DNA of 64,000 nucleotides from Oscheius sp. JU75 (GCA_037178855.1 JASJZC010000006.1:9466501-9530500); one strand, 5' to 3'; positions 21,127 through 34,276 are shown, numbered from the stretch's first letter. Notes: generated by a model not told the origin, from the letters alone. Made by a program: numbers and translations.

Positions 21127-22086
21127 GGCCCTGATCTCACTTATTCTGTCAGTTATGGAATGGTGCAATCCCCTGCCAGATGATTCCCTGTTTCTTATCT
21201 TTCCTCACTGAAGCACAATTGTGGCTGTCCCGCAAGAATATCTGTCTACACTAAGGCCCCGAATTTCTGACAAGTCAAATGTGGGGAGAAATTTCTGTTA
21301 TTAGGGAAGCGGCGCAGCCACCTGTTATCAATGCTAAATCACGACTATTGGAAAGCGAAAGCCCTCCTTCAGGGCTAGTCCAGAGGCTCAAGTTTTCTTG
21401 CCGATTTTCAACTCGTACTGTTGTATGCTTCAAGCGCTTCTCTAATCCCACTTCAAGCTCTGAGCTGTTCAGTTTAGTACAGTTTGCGAGCGGTACTCTC
21501 TACTTTCGCTCGGTTTACAATTTCTGTTGACGGTATCTAGGGTAGTTCTAGATTGGGTTCCTTGCCGCTCCCATGTTTCTTCTCCAAGCCAGATCCAGGA
21601 TGTGCGGAGTCATCCTTCGAACATCTTCGTTCTACACGTGGTCAAGAAGGGTGAGCCCGAGCAGGCATCACAATCCTGGCCGAAATGTATGCGGCGGCCA
21701 AGGTCACAACCTGACATCCACTGCGAGCATATCAGGCCTGGCCTGGCTAGACGCGGTCAGATAGACTCGCCCTTCTTTCGCTCCGTCCCTATAAATTAGG
21801 CCACGTGCCTCGATCGCTTTCCCCCACTGCTTGTCAATCGAAACTCCTACACCCGCCTTCTCGCGTCTCTCCGAAAAGATGCGACTCACTTTTCGATCTG
21901 ACGTCAACCGTTCAATATATTTAATTTGAATTTTATATAGCCGTTTAATCGCTATAGCCTCCTCTGAAAATTGCTGTTGGACCCTGGGCCATACCCTCTT
22001 TCCAATTAACTTCTTGTCCGATCACCAATCTCCCTTCAGAGACTTTACAACAGTTTTCGAAATTTAGGATTCGACCATCTCTCCCT

Positions 22087-25000
22087 ATGGTTCGACTCAT
22101 CGAGGCCCCTTTGGAGCCGAAAGAGTAAGAGTACATTAGAAATTATGGATTTTTTGTTGCAGAGCTTCGAACAGTCTCCGAAGTCGGAGAAGTTCCAGTA
22201 CCGAGACCAGTGATGCTCCCAAGCCGAAGAAAGCTCGACTGGTCACATTCACCCCAGACTGTCTGGATTTTATTCACAATTCTGTCGAGGAGAAACGACA
22301 GACTCGATATACCAAGGTTTTTTTGCGCACTCTTCTCACTTCTTCATGGTTCAGGCAGGAAAGAAGATGGTATTCTCCTTGATAGGGAACGAGAACAGGC
22401 TGATGAAGACGATGCTTTTTGGGCATGGATTCACTCAGGTAAGAACTATTTTATGACGATTTGAAGTCCCTCCCCCTTCATTGACCAAAAATAGGGATCC
22501 AGAGAAAAATTAAGGACTCGTCGCAATGAAGTTGGTGTTGGAACACCCGATGCCAAGTTTCGGGTCCAAGAAAATATTTCTTAGATCATGTGCTACAATT
22601 TTGCACAGCATCGAAAAGGTGGAAAATATCTCCTTGGTCCCGAAACACGGGCCGCCAAGTCACATCTCTGGCACGCCGAGACACATCCGTCGGGAAGGTA
22701 TAAACGCTTTTCCTTACAGGGCTCTCCCGACAATCGCCTCTACAACGTCGCCTGGACGTCGAGCTTCATCTCTGGTCACAAAATGAAATCACTGAAGCCA
22801 TGGCAGCGTCTGAACATGTTCCCACGGGTCAAACTCCTCGTCTTCAAGGACGAACTCTACACGAATCTGGCCCGGTCTGCGATACAGTTCGGCAGTGTCT
22901 TCAATTTTGTAGGTTACGTGGTTTTGTTGACTCATTTCTTGATAAGATTCCCGAATCTTTTGTTGTGCCACGAGACCGGATAAAACTGGAGGACGCCATC
23001 AAAAGGAACCAAGAAAATTCGAGTAAGCCGATACAGTGGATTGTGAAACCGACGCATAGCTGTGAAGGGAAGGGAATCTTTTTCATCACTAAGGTATGAG
23101 AATTTCTTAACCCTTGGAAGTTCGTCGCGGGACCCACCGGACCATGAGACAAAGAGACAGATATATATAGAGACAGGGATACAGAGAGACAAAGAAATGG
23201 GTCCAGACTTTTGAGATCGGTTCCCCATCACAGGGTCTTGCAACAAAGTTTTCACCAAAATTCACCACTTGCAGTCAGAAGAGATCCCAGCCGGCAAGAA
23301 GTTCCTAGTTTCTCGCTACATCGAGAAACCCCTACTGGTCAATGGACACAAGTTTGACCTGAGAATCTACGCAGCAATCACTTCAGTCTACCCGCTGGTG
23401 GTCTACCTGTACTCCGAGGGTCTGACAAGGTACGATTACAGTAGTCCGGCTAGTTCCCACCCTTCAGATTTGCCAGTTCCGAGTACTCTGAGCACATTGA
23501 CGAGACAGCCTCCTACGTTCATCTGACCAACTACTCATTGAATAAGAAAAGCGAAAAGTATGTTAGGAACGAGTCGTTGGCGGCAGAAGACCACGGCCAC
23601 AAATGGACTCTAGGAGCACTGTTGAGATATCTGGAGAACCAGGGGCATGACACAAAACGTAAGTTCATAAAAAGACAGAGAAACAGAGAGAGAGACTGAG
23701 AAACAAGGAGATAGACAGAGAATGGTCTCGATGCCCTGTTTAGTGTTGATGCTGAGGATTGAAGACCTAGTGGTGAAGACGTTTCTCTCCGTCCAGAGCA
23801 CAATTGCCTCCGTTACAAGAAACACGCTCCTTCATGTCGGCACGAATTTCCATCTCTTCGGCTTCGACATTCTTCTGGACGAGCAGTTGAAACCATGGCT
23901 TCTCGAAGTCAATCTGAATCCGTCTCTCGCCACGTAAATTATTTTCTCAGTCCAAATAATGAGCGTCTTCTCCAGGGAGGCACCATTGGACCTCCTGCTC
24001 AAGCCACAGATGATCTCAGATCTCCTCAACTTAATCTGTGTCCCACAGATTGATCCATGCTGTAGACAAGAAGAGAAGGCGAGGTCTCCGAACAAGAAGA
24101 TCGCCTTGAAGAGAAGGCTCAGTGGAGCTAATGTGAGTTCCAGGGTGTTTCTTTTCAAACTCTCCGTTTCAGCGATTCCTCACAGAAGGAGCAATCGGCA
24201 GACGAGTGGATCAGTGCACTGCTCGATTGCGACTCGAGGAGGAGAGATGTGGCGGATTTGTACGGATATTCCCTCGCAAAAACTCTTTGCCTCTCTACAG
24301 GTAGGTTCTTATTTAGTGTAGTCCCATCCCAGCTATTCGCAGTCGCTCGTCGCGAGATTCATTGACAGAAAGGAACACTCATAGTTCTAAATACAGTTTC
24401 GCACCAGTTAGTTTTCAAATTTCTTGGCTGAGTATTCGATGCTGGTGTAAATGGGTCTCACAGCGAACCTCATAAAGGATTGAGTTCAATGAGTCACGCA
24501 GATAAGCGTTTCAAAGGTTCATATTATGGCCTAAAAAACTTTTTTTTTTCAGAAGTATCATGGAAGTCTGTGGTCCGGAGAACTACGATAAGCAGGTCTA
24601 TGAAGCCCTTTATGGTGTGGCACCGCTAGACGACACAGGAACAGTAGCCCAAGCGTATCACGAGTTTATGACAGAGTCTACCAAGGTAAGAAAGGCAGAG
24701 AGACAGAGACAGAGAGATAGAGACACAGGAAAAGTCTCTCACATAAAAAGTTCAGAAAACAGCAAAGTTTGCCCAATGTCCAGCCGCTGTGAGGACGATA
24801 ATTGCTTTTTGGTACGAGGACACAGCCCCTTTATACAGCCAAAAGATCACCGAAGCTGGAGCCAGCTACAGAAGTTCGTTTGAGGCCAAAAAATTTTATC
24901 GATTCAATTTAGCAAGTCTCCCAGTCGTGAGAAAGACGGCTCGACTACGCACTGATAGTTATTCTTCTTACTTGAAGAACAAGAAGACGGAAGACCCAGA

Positions 25001-25101
25001 GATCAAGTTTGTTATGATACAGACTGACAAAACAATTTATTTCCAGAGCTCACAATCCAAAGGACAATGCCGCGATACAGAAACTTTCGACTATCTACTA
25101 G
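22087..25101 (+). CDS. Tubulin tyrosine ligase-like polyglutamylase (TTLL)
   Basis: About eleven exons encode a TTL-fold ATP-grasp ligase that adds glutamates to tubulin tails. Landmarks in order: Arg/Ser-rich N-terminus; [51 protein letters not shown]; the nucleotide-binding [39 protein letters not shown] with RIYAAITS, the most conserved TTL stretch; [13 protein letters not shown]; and [20 protein letters not shown] with NPSLA, holding the Mg-ATP Glu/Asn. A C-terminal region ([32 protein letters not shown]) resembles TTLL5-type proteins. The ATP-site loop with EGKG is closer to other TTLLs, so I leave the subfamily open. The first exon joins [13 protein letters not shown] to [12 protein letters not shown] across a short intron. 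ATG lies 19 bases after the acceptor-like AAATTTAG. Confidence 0.85.
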
Positions 25102-25447
25102 CCACATTTCATTCTTTGTTTCTATACGGGTTCAACTCATGCGGTCATATTCTTCACATGAACTTTTTATTATTCGTATTTTGTTGAAGCTCATCTCAGG
25201 AAGGGTCAGTTACAATGAAAAACAGAAAATTGTAGCGGTAAGGTGACCTGAGGCTCACGGTATCAAATTTGTAGAATTTTTTTGGACAAAAAATTCCCAA
25301 AAGTCTGTGTATGTATGTGTCTGTTTGATGCCCTAATTGTCAATTTGTCAGTTACTTTGTGAAACTTTGTGATTTCTAGGAACACTTTCATCTTCGTAAC
25401 AAGCTACTACCAATTTACTGACCTCTGTGAGAGGATGGAAGTTTTGG

Positions 25448-25520
25448 TTGGACCGCGGCGGGGATCGAACTTGGATCCGTTTTATTAGCGCTGACTAGCG
25501 CCACCTGCTACTGCGCCCTG
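25448..25520 (-). repeat. tRNA-derived fragment
   Basis: On the - strand: CAGGGCGCAGTAGCAGGTGG, then AAGTTCGATCCCCGCC as T-arm/B-box. The anticodon arm is disordered. Another member of the dispersed tRNA-like set. Confidence 0.5.
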
Positions 25521-25795
25521 CCACTGTACCTTGACTGGAACATCATCTACCTGTCACGAGCCCCAACGGGACATCAGCCAAACTTGTATTCACAAACCTC
25601 TGAGATATGATGCATTGTGGATATATTTGTGGATATTTTGCCCACAAAGTCTCCACAATTTATTGTGAAGCTCGGCTTTCCGATTCATAGCGGCTACAAT
25701 CTTAGATGGCTACGGGTACTTCTGAGCAAGATCTTAAATTTGACCACGTTGTACCGTACGAAATGTGAACGGTTTAGTTTTTCGCTCATGTCTCA

Positions 25796-25843
25796 GTAAT
25801 TTGTGGATACTTTGTTCTTTTGCTCGAAGTATCCACAAATTAC
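25796..25843. repeat. Perfect 17-bp-arm hairpin
   Basis: GTAATTTGTGGATACTT (25796-25812) and AAGTATCCACAAATTAC (25827-25843) are exact reverse complements around a 14-base loop. Related GTGGATAT words occur 100-200 bp upstream. It could be a foldback repeat or a 3'-end structure of the convergent genes. Confidence 0.7.
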
Positions 25844-26054
25844 TCCCCCAAATTTCCAATGCGTGATTACAAATTACCTGTCCACAACCGCTAGACCGCT
25901 GAAGATCTGTCAAGTGCTAGTAAGATCTGCCTGAATGTCAGCAACACAAGATTTCAAAATTTTAATATACATCAATTAAGCTGTGCACAGAATGACTCGT
26001 CGTAACTCCTCCCCTTCTTCATTTCACACACGTATTTCTAAACAAATTGGCTGA

Positions 26055-28502
26055 TTATCTAACTTTTTGGACACTCACTCTTATACAGGACTTCTCCTTA
26101 TAGCACTCATTGTCATGACTGTTACGCCAATAGAATCTGAAGCGAAACTTGCACCCAAAAACTCTCGTTGCTTACTTTACAAACTCCCGGAATAGGGTAG
26201 TGTTCGTCCAGAGCCGATCGGACAGGTCGCTGAATGACTGGGGAGACAAGTCCTTCATTCCATAGAACTCGCTGTACTTATATTCCAGGGTATAAACAGG
26301 CTCCTGGTTCTTCTGATTGGCCTTCTCCACGTCTGTTGAGTAGGTTTCAGCTTCCTTGACTGTCTGAAAAGCTCCAGATACTGATATATAGAGAGAAAAA
26401 AAAGAGAGACAGAGACAGACAGGTAGGAAGACTGACATATGTTGCTCCATCATATCCACCATCAATTGTGTAGATTCTGTAGCTTGGATTGAGCCAGGAA
26501 TATGTCGTGATCGATGGCGAAATCCAATTGAAATGGAAGGGTCGAGTGTTGGGATTGGCCGTATCGTACAGCACCTGTAAGATTCAAAGCCTTTCTACCT
26601 GCAAAACTACCTGGAAGTGATCGTAGTGGGTATGACCATAGAAAGACGAGGCAATAGTGTTCTCGTAACGTTTCACTATCTCGTAAAAGTTCCAAGACCA
26701 TCCCTTCAGGCAATAATTGTCTCCTGGAGGAATGTGGGACATCAGATGGACCAGCTCGCCCTTGGATTCGGAGTCGGCTAGCTGCTCAATGAGCCATTCC
26801 AGAGTCGAGTCGGGGTCTCTCTGGTCGATATACAGGTAGCTGTAATTCGGTCTCTATCTCTCTGCCTCTCGGTCTCACTGTCTCTATGTCTTTCTGTCTC
26901 TCTGTCTCTTTGTATCTCTGTCTCTCCGTCTCACTCACAAGTTGAAGAACGAGCAGTAGATCGTATTAATCGAAATAAGCTTCAGTCCTGGCTTGACATA
27001 GATCGCATAGGATGCACGATACTGAACATCCGGAAGAGCAGCCGTCGGGATCCAGTTGGACCACATGTCCTTCATGATAGAGTACAGCCATTGCGGTCCC
27101 CTGGTATCATATTCCGGCATTGTATGTGGTGCCATAGCGTCCTGAGGAACACCTTCGTGGTTTCCAATACTCACGTAGACGGGAGTATTGGGAAAATATT
27201 TCAGCAGAGCAGCCGTAACATTCTCAATGTTGTTCCTAGTCAAATCTTCTGTGTAGTCCCAGGAGTCGTGGGCCTCGAAATCACCAGTAATGATGATGTA
27301 ATCCAGCTGAAGAAACTTTTCAGGGGACAGGGAGTGAACCTACGTCAGTATGCACTTTAGAAATGTGCTTGAGGGTAGCATCAAAAGTGGCATATGGCAG
27401 GTCACAAGAGTACGGCATACCCCATTTTCCAGCTGGCACATGGATCGGCTCTGAAAGATTTGGTTCAGAGTAAACTTTGAACCAATACAAGCTTAGACTT
27501 GAAGGAACTAAAAAAGACTTTCTGAAGCGGGGAATCGAAGTTTCGCTTCTGTAGTCCCACCTTTTTCCGCCTGCGCCATTCGGGGAAGGTGGCGCGCGCT
27601 TTCTGCTAGCTATGTGGAACCAGGTACGTGCTGAAAGGTGAAAACTTACTGTTCTTTTTCGAAGAATCGTCATCAGGATAGTTCCTACAGCACATGGCAT
27701 AGGTTCCCAAAAGATCGTCGAGCTGACAATAGGCCTCTGTTCCGATAGCATACTGTCTGTCGATGTGGATATCACTAAGCTGGAGGAAGCGATAGCTTTT
27801 TTGATTGGCCTGGAACTCTATTCCTTCAAGCGATCCCAAAAAGTACCTGAATGGTCGGCCATGGCTTAACTGGCGGCTTTCCACCGGGTATTATTAGTGG
27901 CCACATTTCATTCAATGGATTTTCGGAGTGTCCACAGTCTGGGACGAAGGCCCCGCATATTTCGGCCGGAGTAAAGAGGGTTCTCTCCAGCACAAAGACC
28001 ACTTCATCCTGGAAAACAGGCACGTGGAGACACCTGTTCTTATCAGACAGTAGGTAGCAGCGATCGACGAAAGGGGGAAAGGACGTCAGAGGTTTAAAGA
28101 GACTCTAGCAGAGGAGGTGCAGACAGAGACAGAGACAGAGCTACTCACCTGGAAAGCCTTGACGATGTGGTAGCAGACATACGGCTGTTCCAGATTGATA
28201 AAGTCGCAGACTTCGATCAAGAAGGAAGCAATGTCATTGTCTGTCGAGTTCTGCCGGATCATGGCCTGGACACCGTCAACCAAAAGAGTACATGTCAGAC
28301 ATGACATTTTTCTATTTTCGGGCTTGAAAGCCACATCCTTCATCAGTTTCATCATCTGAAAAACGGATATGTTTGAGACTCAGCCTCCAACCTTGTGCTT
28401 GCTCATGCCCTTCATAATCTGTTCACTTCTTAGTTTTTGGGGGAGAACAGATGTAGCCACCAAAGAGACATAAATCCCCAAAAGAAGAAGAACAAATCTC
28501 AT
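26055..28502 (-). CDS. Secreted acid sphingomyelinase (saposin-B + metallophosphatase)
   Basis: Converts sphingomyelin to ceramide and phosphocholine in the lysosome or outside the cell. The signal peptide is MRFVLLLLGIYVSLVATSVL. A saposin-B domain follows with paired Cys (SCLTCTLLVDGV, EVCDFI, PYVCYHIV, EICGAFVPDC). The calcineurin-like catalytic domain keeps the metal ligands in order: LQLSDIHID, ITGDFEAHD, SIGNHEG, LMSHIPPGD and YGHTHYDHF. The C-terminal region (FREFVK, then YWRNSHDNECYKEKSC) is the usual Cys-containing tail. About ten exons, short introns. ATG directly follows CCTTTTTCAGG, a clear acceptor with one base before ATG. All catalytic motifs are present, so the enzyme should be active. 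It converges on the TTLL gene. Confidence 0.92.
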
Positions 28503-29904
28503 CCTGAAAAAGGAACTAGGTAGTTAGAGGTGCAGAGGGGGAGAACAATGGGAACTATGAGGCGGGGTTGTAGGGCTCCGCGATAAGGACATTTTTATGG
28601 GGGCTTCAAGAAACAGAACCTGAACACCCGGACAAAAGAAAAATGACGATAGGTTTTTCTGTAGTCGAATGTTCAAAGAAAAGCAGCAGGCAAGCTGGTG
28701 TGACGTTCTATGGGAATCTTCGTCTGCATTCTGTTTGTCTACCTGTCCCTCTCATTAGGTCAAATGTCTGATTCAAGCCATGACAGAATTAGGATGACAG
28801 GGACAGGTAGACGAAAAGGATGACCTGTTGACATTATTATGACCGAAGATCTAGAGGATAGGTGGTTTGACATTGAAAAAGTAACAGGATGAAAAGGAAA
28901 CTAACAGTTAGATCGCACAGTGTGAAGTCGATTTACGAAGAAGATGAGCTTTATCGTTATTGTTTTGACAGAAAACTGGCAATATGAGGTTGACAAGTTG
29001 ACGTTAACAGAGTGGCAGAGAGGCAAACTATGTCAATTTCAAAGCTGACAGGACCGTTTCGACAATTCCAGGGACCATAGTCACCAGCCGCTTACACGCC
29101 TGACGAGGCGACTTTGAGCAACTTGAGCTCTCTCGACTCGACATATCAACTCTAATCTAGGATACATCAGCCAGAAAAGGCTGCGGAGCTAAAGATAGGT
29201 GAGGAGAACGACAGATTGACATTGACAAAGTGGTAGACGGTTGACAGAGGTGCTTGTGCCCAAAATTTGTGCGTAGATGTGAGAAAAACCACACTGTTCC
29301 CGCCAATCCGGACCAGATTTGTTGGTTTTCTTTTCCACGACCCATTTTAGTCGAGAAAGACATACTCTTTAAATTCTTCTCCACTTCACACAAACAGTTT
29401 GGTTTCGAAATGCCGTGGTATCTATCCGGCTTATTAGCCTTCAACTGCGCACTTTCCTTCACCTCCAGAGAGGCCGAAGTGGGTCACGACCGTCAGCCGT
29501 ATCAGCCGCCTTTTTGTTCGCGGTCCAGACTCCCGCACTTTCTCCCCTCCTCACAAACCGCAATTTGTTTATGATCCCTTGTCCGGTGTTTCTTTCTCCC
29601 TCTTGGTAATATCCATCCAAATTTGGTCTAGAAAAGTCTGTCTGGCAGATGATGAATCGGCGTACGAAAGCGGATTGCGGTTAGAAAAGGTAGCCGCGGG
29701 GATGACTGACCTCGATATCAGCCATCGATCCCGGGATTCTTCACCATCCGCGCCGAGAGTTACTTATTCCGTCAAGCCTGTGATGTCATCCATCCGATCC
29801 ATCTGTCGCCAACTGTTGCAATCCATGCCTCTCTGTCTGTCTTTTTGTCTTTCTGTCTCTATCATACTCTCTTGCTACTTCTTACTAAAACTAAAATCTT
29901 TAGA
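28503..29904. other. Divergent intergenic region with TGTCA-rich tract
   Basis: Lies between the divergent sphingomyelinase and PTR genes and should hold both promoters. Between about 28700 and 29060 short words such as TGACAGG, TTGACA, TGTCAA and GACAGG recur every 10-20 bases. TCAACTCTAATCTAGGATA at about 29146-29164 recurs at about 55628. A possible small coding stretch lies at 29410-29830. Confidence 0.5.
29410..29574 (+). CDS. Possible short secreted peptide (first exon), unknown
   Basis: ATG after AACAG and a short leader opens MPWYLSGLLAFNCALSF, which looks like a signal peptide. Downstream a further coding-like stretch (PQFVYDPLSEKSVWQMM, then NRRTKADCG and a stop) spans a 46-nt GT-AG intron near 29584-29630. 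The frame does not join simply to the first piece. It may be a small secreted or neuropeptide-like gene, or non-coding leader sequence of PTR. Low confidence. Confidence 0.22.
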   Translation: MPWYLSGLLAFNCALSFTSREAEVGHDRQPYQPPFCSRSRLPHFLPSSQTAICL

Positions 29905-32900
29905 ATGGTAAAGTTAGACCTAAAACGGCTGGGCCGTGCGTTTGAAGACAAGATGGTGGAAGGCTTCCATGCTTATGGAATGCTGCTCGGAAAGTATCCG
30001 GCCTACTTCCTCTGGGGTCCAATCCTCGTCACATTAGCCTTCCTTCCAGGACTCTTTTTCCTCAAGATAAACCTTGACCTCTACCGACTGTTCGTGCCCC
30101 TCGATGCCCCGGTATCAGCAAACTTGTCAAATGATCCAAATTGACCTTCAGGTTCGCTACGAGTTCGAGAGGACGAACGATTTCAATCGCATTCCTCTGG
30201 GAGATCTCAGTGAGACAAACCATAGGTAGGTGGTATGGGTTCGTTATCCTAATTGAGAGACAGTAGGCTGAGGAGAGGTCTCGACGGGGCTGCCGTTTTC
30301 CCTGATGTCGAATGGGACAAGTTGAGAGCTGATCTGGAAATGTTGCAAGAGGCAGAAGACCTGAACTCTGGGTCGAGGTTCAAGAGAGAAATGAAAATGG
30401 AAGAGGCTAAAAGAAGTCATATGAAGATCAACAAGGAGGCTCAGGCTGGCGGTCAGTGAGACAGAGAGACTGAGAGATAGAAATACTAGAAAACAGAAAC
30501 AAAGAGGTAGAACGACCAAAAGGCAAAGAGACAGAGAGATAGAGAGACTCACAACTTACAGTCAACCTCAAAACCGACATTCTTCGCTTCTACGTCGTCC
30601 ACAAGACCTTCGAGAATCTTCTGCAGTCAAAATACTTGGGTCCTCTCTACGCCGCCACAAACGAAATGATGGGACAGACTATGGACTACAACGGCAGGAC
30701 ATGGACCCTCGAAGATTTCTGTCAGAAGGAGCCTGGAGAGGTAGGCTTTTAGTTTTCCAATAACTAATTAATAGACGTGCAACAATGACCTGAACGTCTG
30801 GGTGAAACATGCCGATGTACTGTTCCGTGATGGAAAGATCAAAACCAATCCGAACCTTCAACTGTCGTACCCGGTGCTCTATCTGTTTAACAAGCCGAAA
30901 GACATTGGAAACGTCATTTACGGAGTGGATGTCGAGGGAGAGAAGAACGAGATTCAAGGAGCCAGAGTCCTTACTCTTCATTGGTAAGTCTTTCCTTGTT
31001 GTTTCGCCCTAACAGTGACATATACCTAGTCAAACTTTGGGCGTCGCCTTGCCCAAATGGCGCAGTCGTTTAGAGCTAGACAAGCCGGGTTCGATTCCTA
31101 AGCTCAACAAACTTCTTTTTGGCTGGGTAAACCCCTTTGTTTCAGGCTAATTCGCTATCCAGCGACTCACGAGATGAACATGGCTTACCTGAACTTCCGT
31201 GAACGTCTGGCCAAGTTCTGGAAGGACATTTCTCTCAGGACCGACTTCGAATTTGTTCCTCACAAGTACGTTTGAATTGATGAGACAGAGATAGAGGAGC
31301 TTTTGTACAAACTTCGTCTTTCAGTGACAAGGCCATGGACGACGAGATGATGAAGATTATCGAGGTGACCGTGCCTTTTGCCATCCCTGCCACAATCCTG
31401 CTCATGATATTTGTGATCGGGGCCAACTGGAGCAACATACTTACCAAGTCCAAGCCTCTGGAAATGTATCTCGGTGTCTGGTCCGTCATCATGGCTCTGA
31501 TTGTCACTTTCGGGTTCTTCTTCTACATCGGCGTGCCCTTCAACCCCGTCACTTCAACCATGCCATTCCTAGTCTTATCCGTCGGTGTTGATGACGACTT
31601 TCTGATGATAGGAGCCTGGAGAGAACTGGATCCGAGGATTTCCATTCAGAAGAGAATCGCAATGGTCATGGCGGATGCGGGTGCCAGTATCACTGTCACT
31701 AGCTTCACAAACTTCTTCTGCTTCGGGCTCGGCTACTTCATGTGCTCGACTCCGGCTGTGGCTGACTTCTGTCTGGTTACAGCTACCGGAGTGCTGCTTG
31801 ACTACATCTTCCAGGTGGGGACGGGGATGAGACGGACAGATAGCAAGTTCAGATCACCTTCTTTGGAGCAATCATTGTCTACTCTGGAATGTATGAGGAG
31901 ACCGGAGGATTGGCCACCTTCATCTACAGAAGATGCTGTGTAAGTCGGGGTGAAACCATCACATTGTCTCTGTCCATCTGTCCCTCACTCCGATTACTTC
32001 TTTCATAATCTTTTCTGCTAGGCTGAAAATCCTTTCCATGTCAGTCCGAGCTCCACGAGAAGAGTATCTTGAGCTCGGAAGGTGGTCTGTCAACTCTTGT
32101 CAGGGTTTGCTTGTCGATTTTTGGTTAGGGGGCGCCAGTGACATCTTAGCGTACTAGCAATTTATGCCAGCTTGTGTTCAGAACACGAAGATTGCCTCCA
32201 TTGAAAATGGACCAAAATTGTCGACGGATACCTCTTTCGATGAGGCCAAGATCGACATTCAGCATCATGAAGTCGCCAAAGACTGTAAGTTCATTAAATC
32301 CGTTGACAGAACACTAACTTTCTGCCATCTCCTTCGTCACCCAGTCAGAAACATAGGGACAGACACAGAGGGACAGAAATACATTGTTTAATCCTTCAGT
32401 ACCATTCATGCACAAATGGTTCGGCGACAAGTTTGCCGTCTTCATCATGCGAAAGGACGTGAGAATCATTAGCTGGATTCTGTTCATTGTCTACACCTGC
32501 GTCGCCGTTTATGGCTGCTGTGTGCTCAAAGTGGACATCAGTCCGGTCAAGTACATCCGCGATGACTCCCCCATCCAGACCTTCGTAAAACTGGCCGGTC
32601 AGTCCCTTAAAATTCGAATAAATACCGAGTTTAGACAAGTACATTTGGGCAGATAATGTGATGCCCACATTCCATGTTATGAACCCTCCGGACCTTCGAG
32701 TCACTGCCAATCGACACCGATTGAATGAGTTGATCTCTCGGTTGGAGAAGACTGAGTACTCGATTGGAAGGGTATCGACAAACTACTGGGTCTGGCAGTA
32801 TCAGCAATACCTCAACGACTTCCCCAATGTCGTCATTGAGAGAGACTTCTATGATAAGAATCTGCTAAGGGATTTCTTCAACCAGCTTGACTACAGTGGG

Positions 32901-34143
32901 TACTTTCGGGGCGCAACCCTTAAAAACTTTGGCAAAGACTGAAAAACAGATTTCTCTATCCAGCAAGCTAGGTCCCACAGTTTTTATCAGAAAAAAAAGA
33001 GACAGAGAGGAGCTTTTTTTTTAGAGCGAAGGCAGCGTGGCTTTTTAGCGTCAGATAGACAAAATGAAGACGCGACCTAAGCTATTGTTTTAGGTCAGTA
33101 CAGGGACAAAGTCAAGATCAACTCAACTATTTCCAACAAAGAACCGTGCGTCATCGCCTTCACATTCCAAACCTCCTTCTACGGTCTTGATAACTGGGAT
33201 AAGAGACAAGGTAGATCAACCCCCAGCCTCTGAAAACCCCTGTATTAGCCGAACTGTTCCACTGGCGCCGAATCATTGCCGAGTATCCGGAATACGATAG
33301 CTTCCTGTCCGGCATCTTCAGTCCTTTCCTCATCGACCAGCGTCGTACCATCGCCCCATCCTCCATGCAGACCATCGGCTGCGCCCTGGGTACGAATTGG
33401 ATGACTATTCAAAAATTTTCTTTAGCCATGATGTCCTGCATCTCGATCTTCTTCCTTCCCGACGCGCAGTCGGTCTTCTTGATGACTTGGGCCCTTCTCT
33501 CGACAACCATGGGAGTCTGCGGTGGTCTGGCCTTGTTGGGTTCGGATTTGGACTCTGTCAGTATGGGATGTATTGTCATGGCTATCGGTCTCGCGATTGA
33601 CTACTCAGTTCACATCTGCTACAGATACCATCGATCGGAGTGTCTAACAGCTGAAGAGAAGGTAGGTTCAGCTTTATTTAGCTCTAAATTTTGACACAAA
33701 AGGATTCTACGTGTTTCACCACAAAACAAAACACTTTTCTTACTCAGGGGTCAAACCCGACCCGTTTGTTTCGTAGTCGGAGCGCTAACCGACTAAGCTG
33801 TGGAGGTGAAGCTCGCTACGAAATTCTTACTGGCTCTAGAGACTGTAGCAACTGATTGCGATGACATAGACGAACAGCAAGTCATAAACGAGACTTTCAG
33901 GTCCGAGACACCTTGAGAAGTGTCGCCTGGCCTATCTGTCAAGCTGTCGGATCCACCCTGACCGGGCTTTTTGTCACGGCCTTCGTGCCAGCCTACCTCG
34001 TACGAGTCTTCTTCCAAACCGTCTACCTGGTCAACATTATTGGACTCTCACACGCTCTGGTGTGGCTTCCTCAGCTGATCTGTGCCCTCGATCCTTGTGA
34101 ACGCGTCCCCCTGAGATCGAGAACAATCAAAGAGAAATTATAA
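29905..34143 (+). CDS. Patched-related (PTR) 12-TM protein with sterol-sensing domain
   Basis: Large RND-type membrane protein in about fifteen exons. Order: cytoplasmic start MVKLDLKRLGRAFEDKM; TM1 (YFLWGPILVTLAFLPG); first extracellular loop (ILRFYVVHKTFENLLQ, GRTWTLEDFCQKEPGE); a five-helix sterol-sensing block (IPATILLMIFVIGAN, MYLGVWSVIMALIVTFG, FLVLSVGVDDDFLMIGAW, SFTNFFCFGLGYFMCSTPAV, ATGVLLDYIFQITFFGAII); cytoplasmic linker; TM7 (ISWILFIVYTCVAVYG); second loop; and the last helices (MSCISIFFLPDAQSVF, GCIVMAIGLAIDYSVH, GSTLTGLFVTAFVPAY). Both RND acidic motifs (GVDDDF and GLAIDYS) are present. Nematode PTRs act in moulting, cuticle and osmotic control, probably by moving lipids or sterols. 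ATG follows AAAATCTTTAGA. Introns host tRNA-like fragments at 31050 and 33743. Confidence 0.9.
31050..31110 (+). repeat. tRNA-derived fragment in PTR intron
   Basis: ATGGCGCAGTCGTTTAGAGC (A box) is followed closely by AGCCGGGTTCGATTCC (B box); the anticodon arm is mostly deleted. A T-rich tail follows. The intron is otherwise about 160 bp, so the insertion makes up much of its length. Confidence 0.55.
33743..33804 (-). repeat. tRNA-derived fragment in PTR intron (Arg-ACG-like)
   Basis: On the - strand CTTAGTCGGTTAGCGCTCCG, anticodon region GACTACGAAAC and TCGGGTTTGACCCCTGA. This resembles the copies at 465 and 14061, inserted opposite to the host gene. Confidence 0.55.
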
Positions 34144-34276
34144 ACCAAAAAAGCCGGCTAGTCTACCCCGACTCATCGATTTTACGTGTGTCTTTCTCAT
34201 ATACATTATTCCAGAGAATTTCTATGTGCAATGCATAATAATTCATAAAATGTGTACTGTTTCTGAAAGATTCTGG

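Larger units (their letters stand above)
20312..22086. other. Divergent intergenic region between zinc-protein and TTLL genes
   Basis: Should hold the promoters of both divergent genes, though no core promoter motif is clear. It contains the terminal-inverted-repeat element at 20501-20921, a possible small gene at 20977-21126 and a second copy of the family C hairpin repeat at about 21664-21753. Confidence 0.5.
25102..26054. other. Convergent intergenic region between TTLL and sphingomyelinase
   Basis: No gene seen. Contains a - strand tRNA-like fragment (25448-25520), repeated GTGGATAT/TCCACAAA words between 25617 and 25843, and a perfect hairpin at 25796-25843. Confidence 0.5.
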
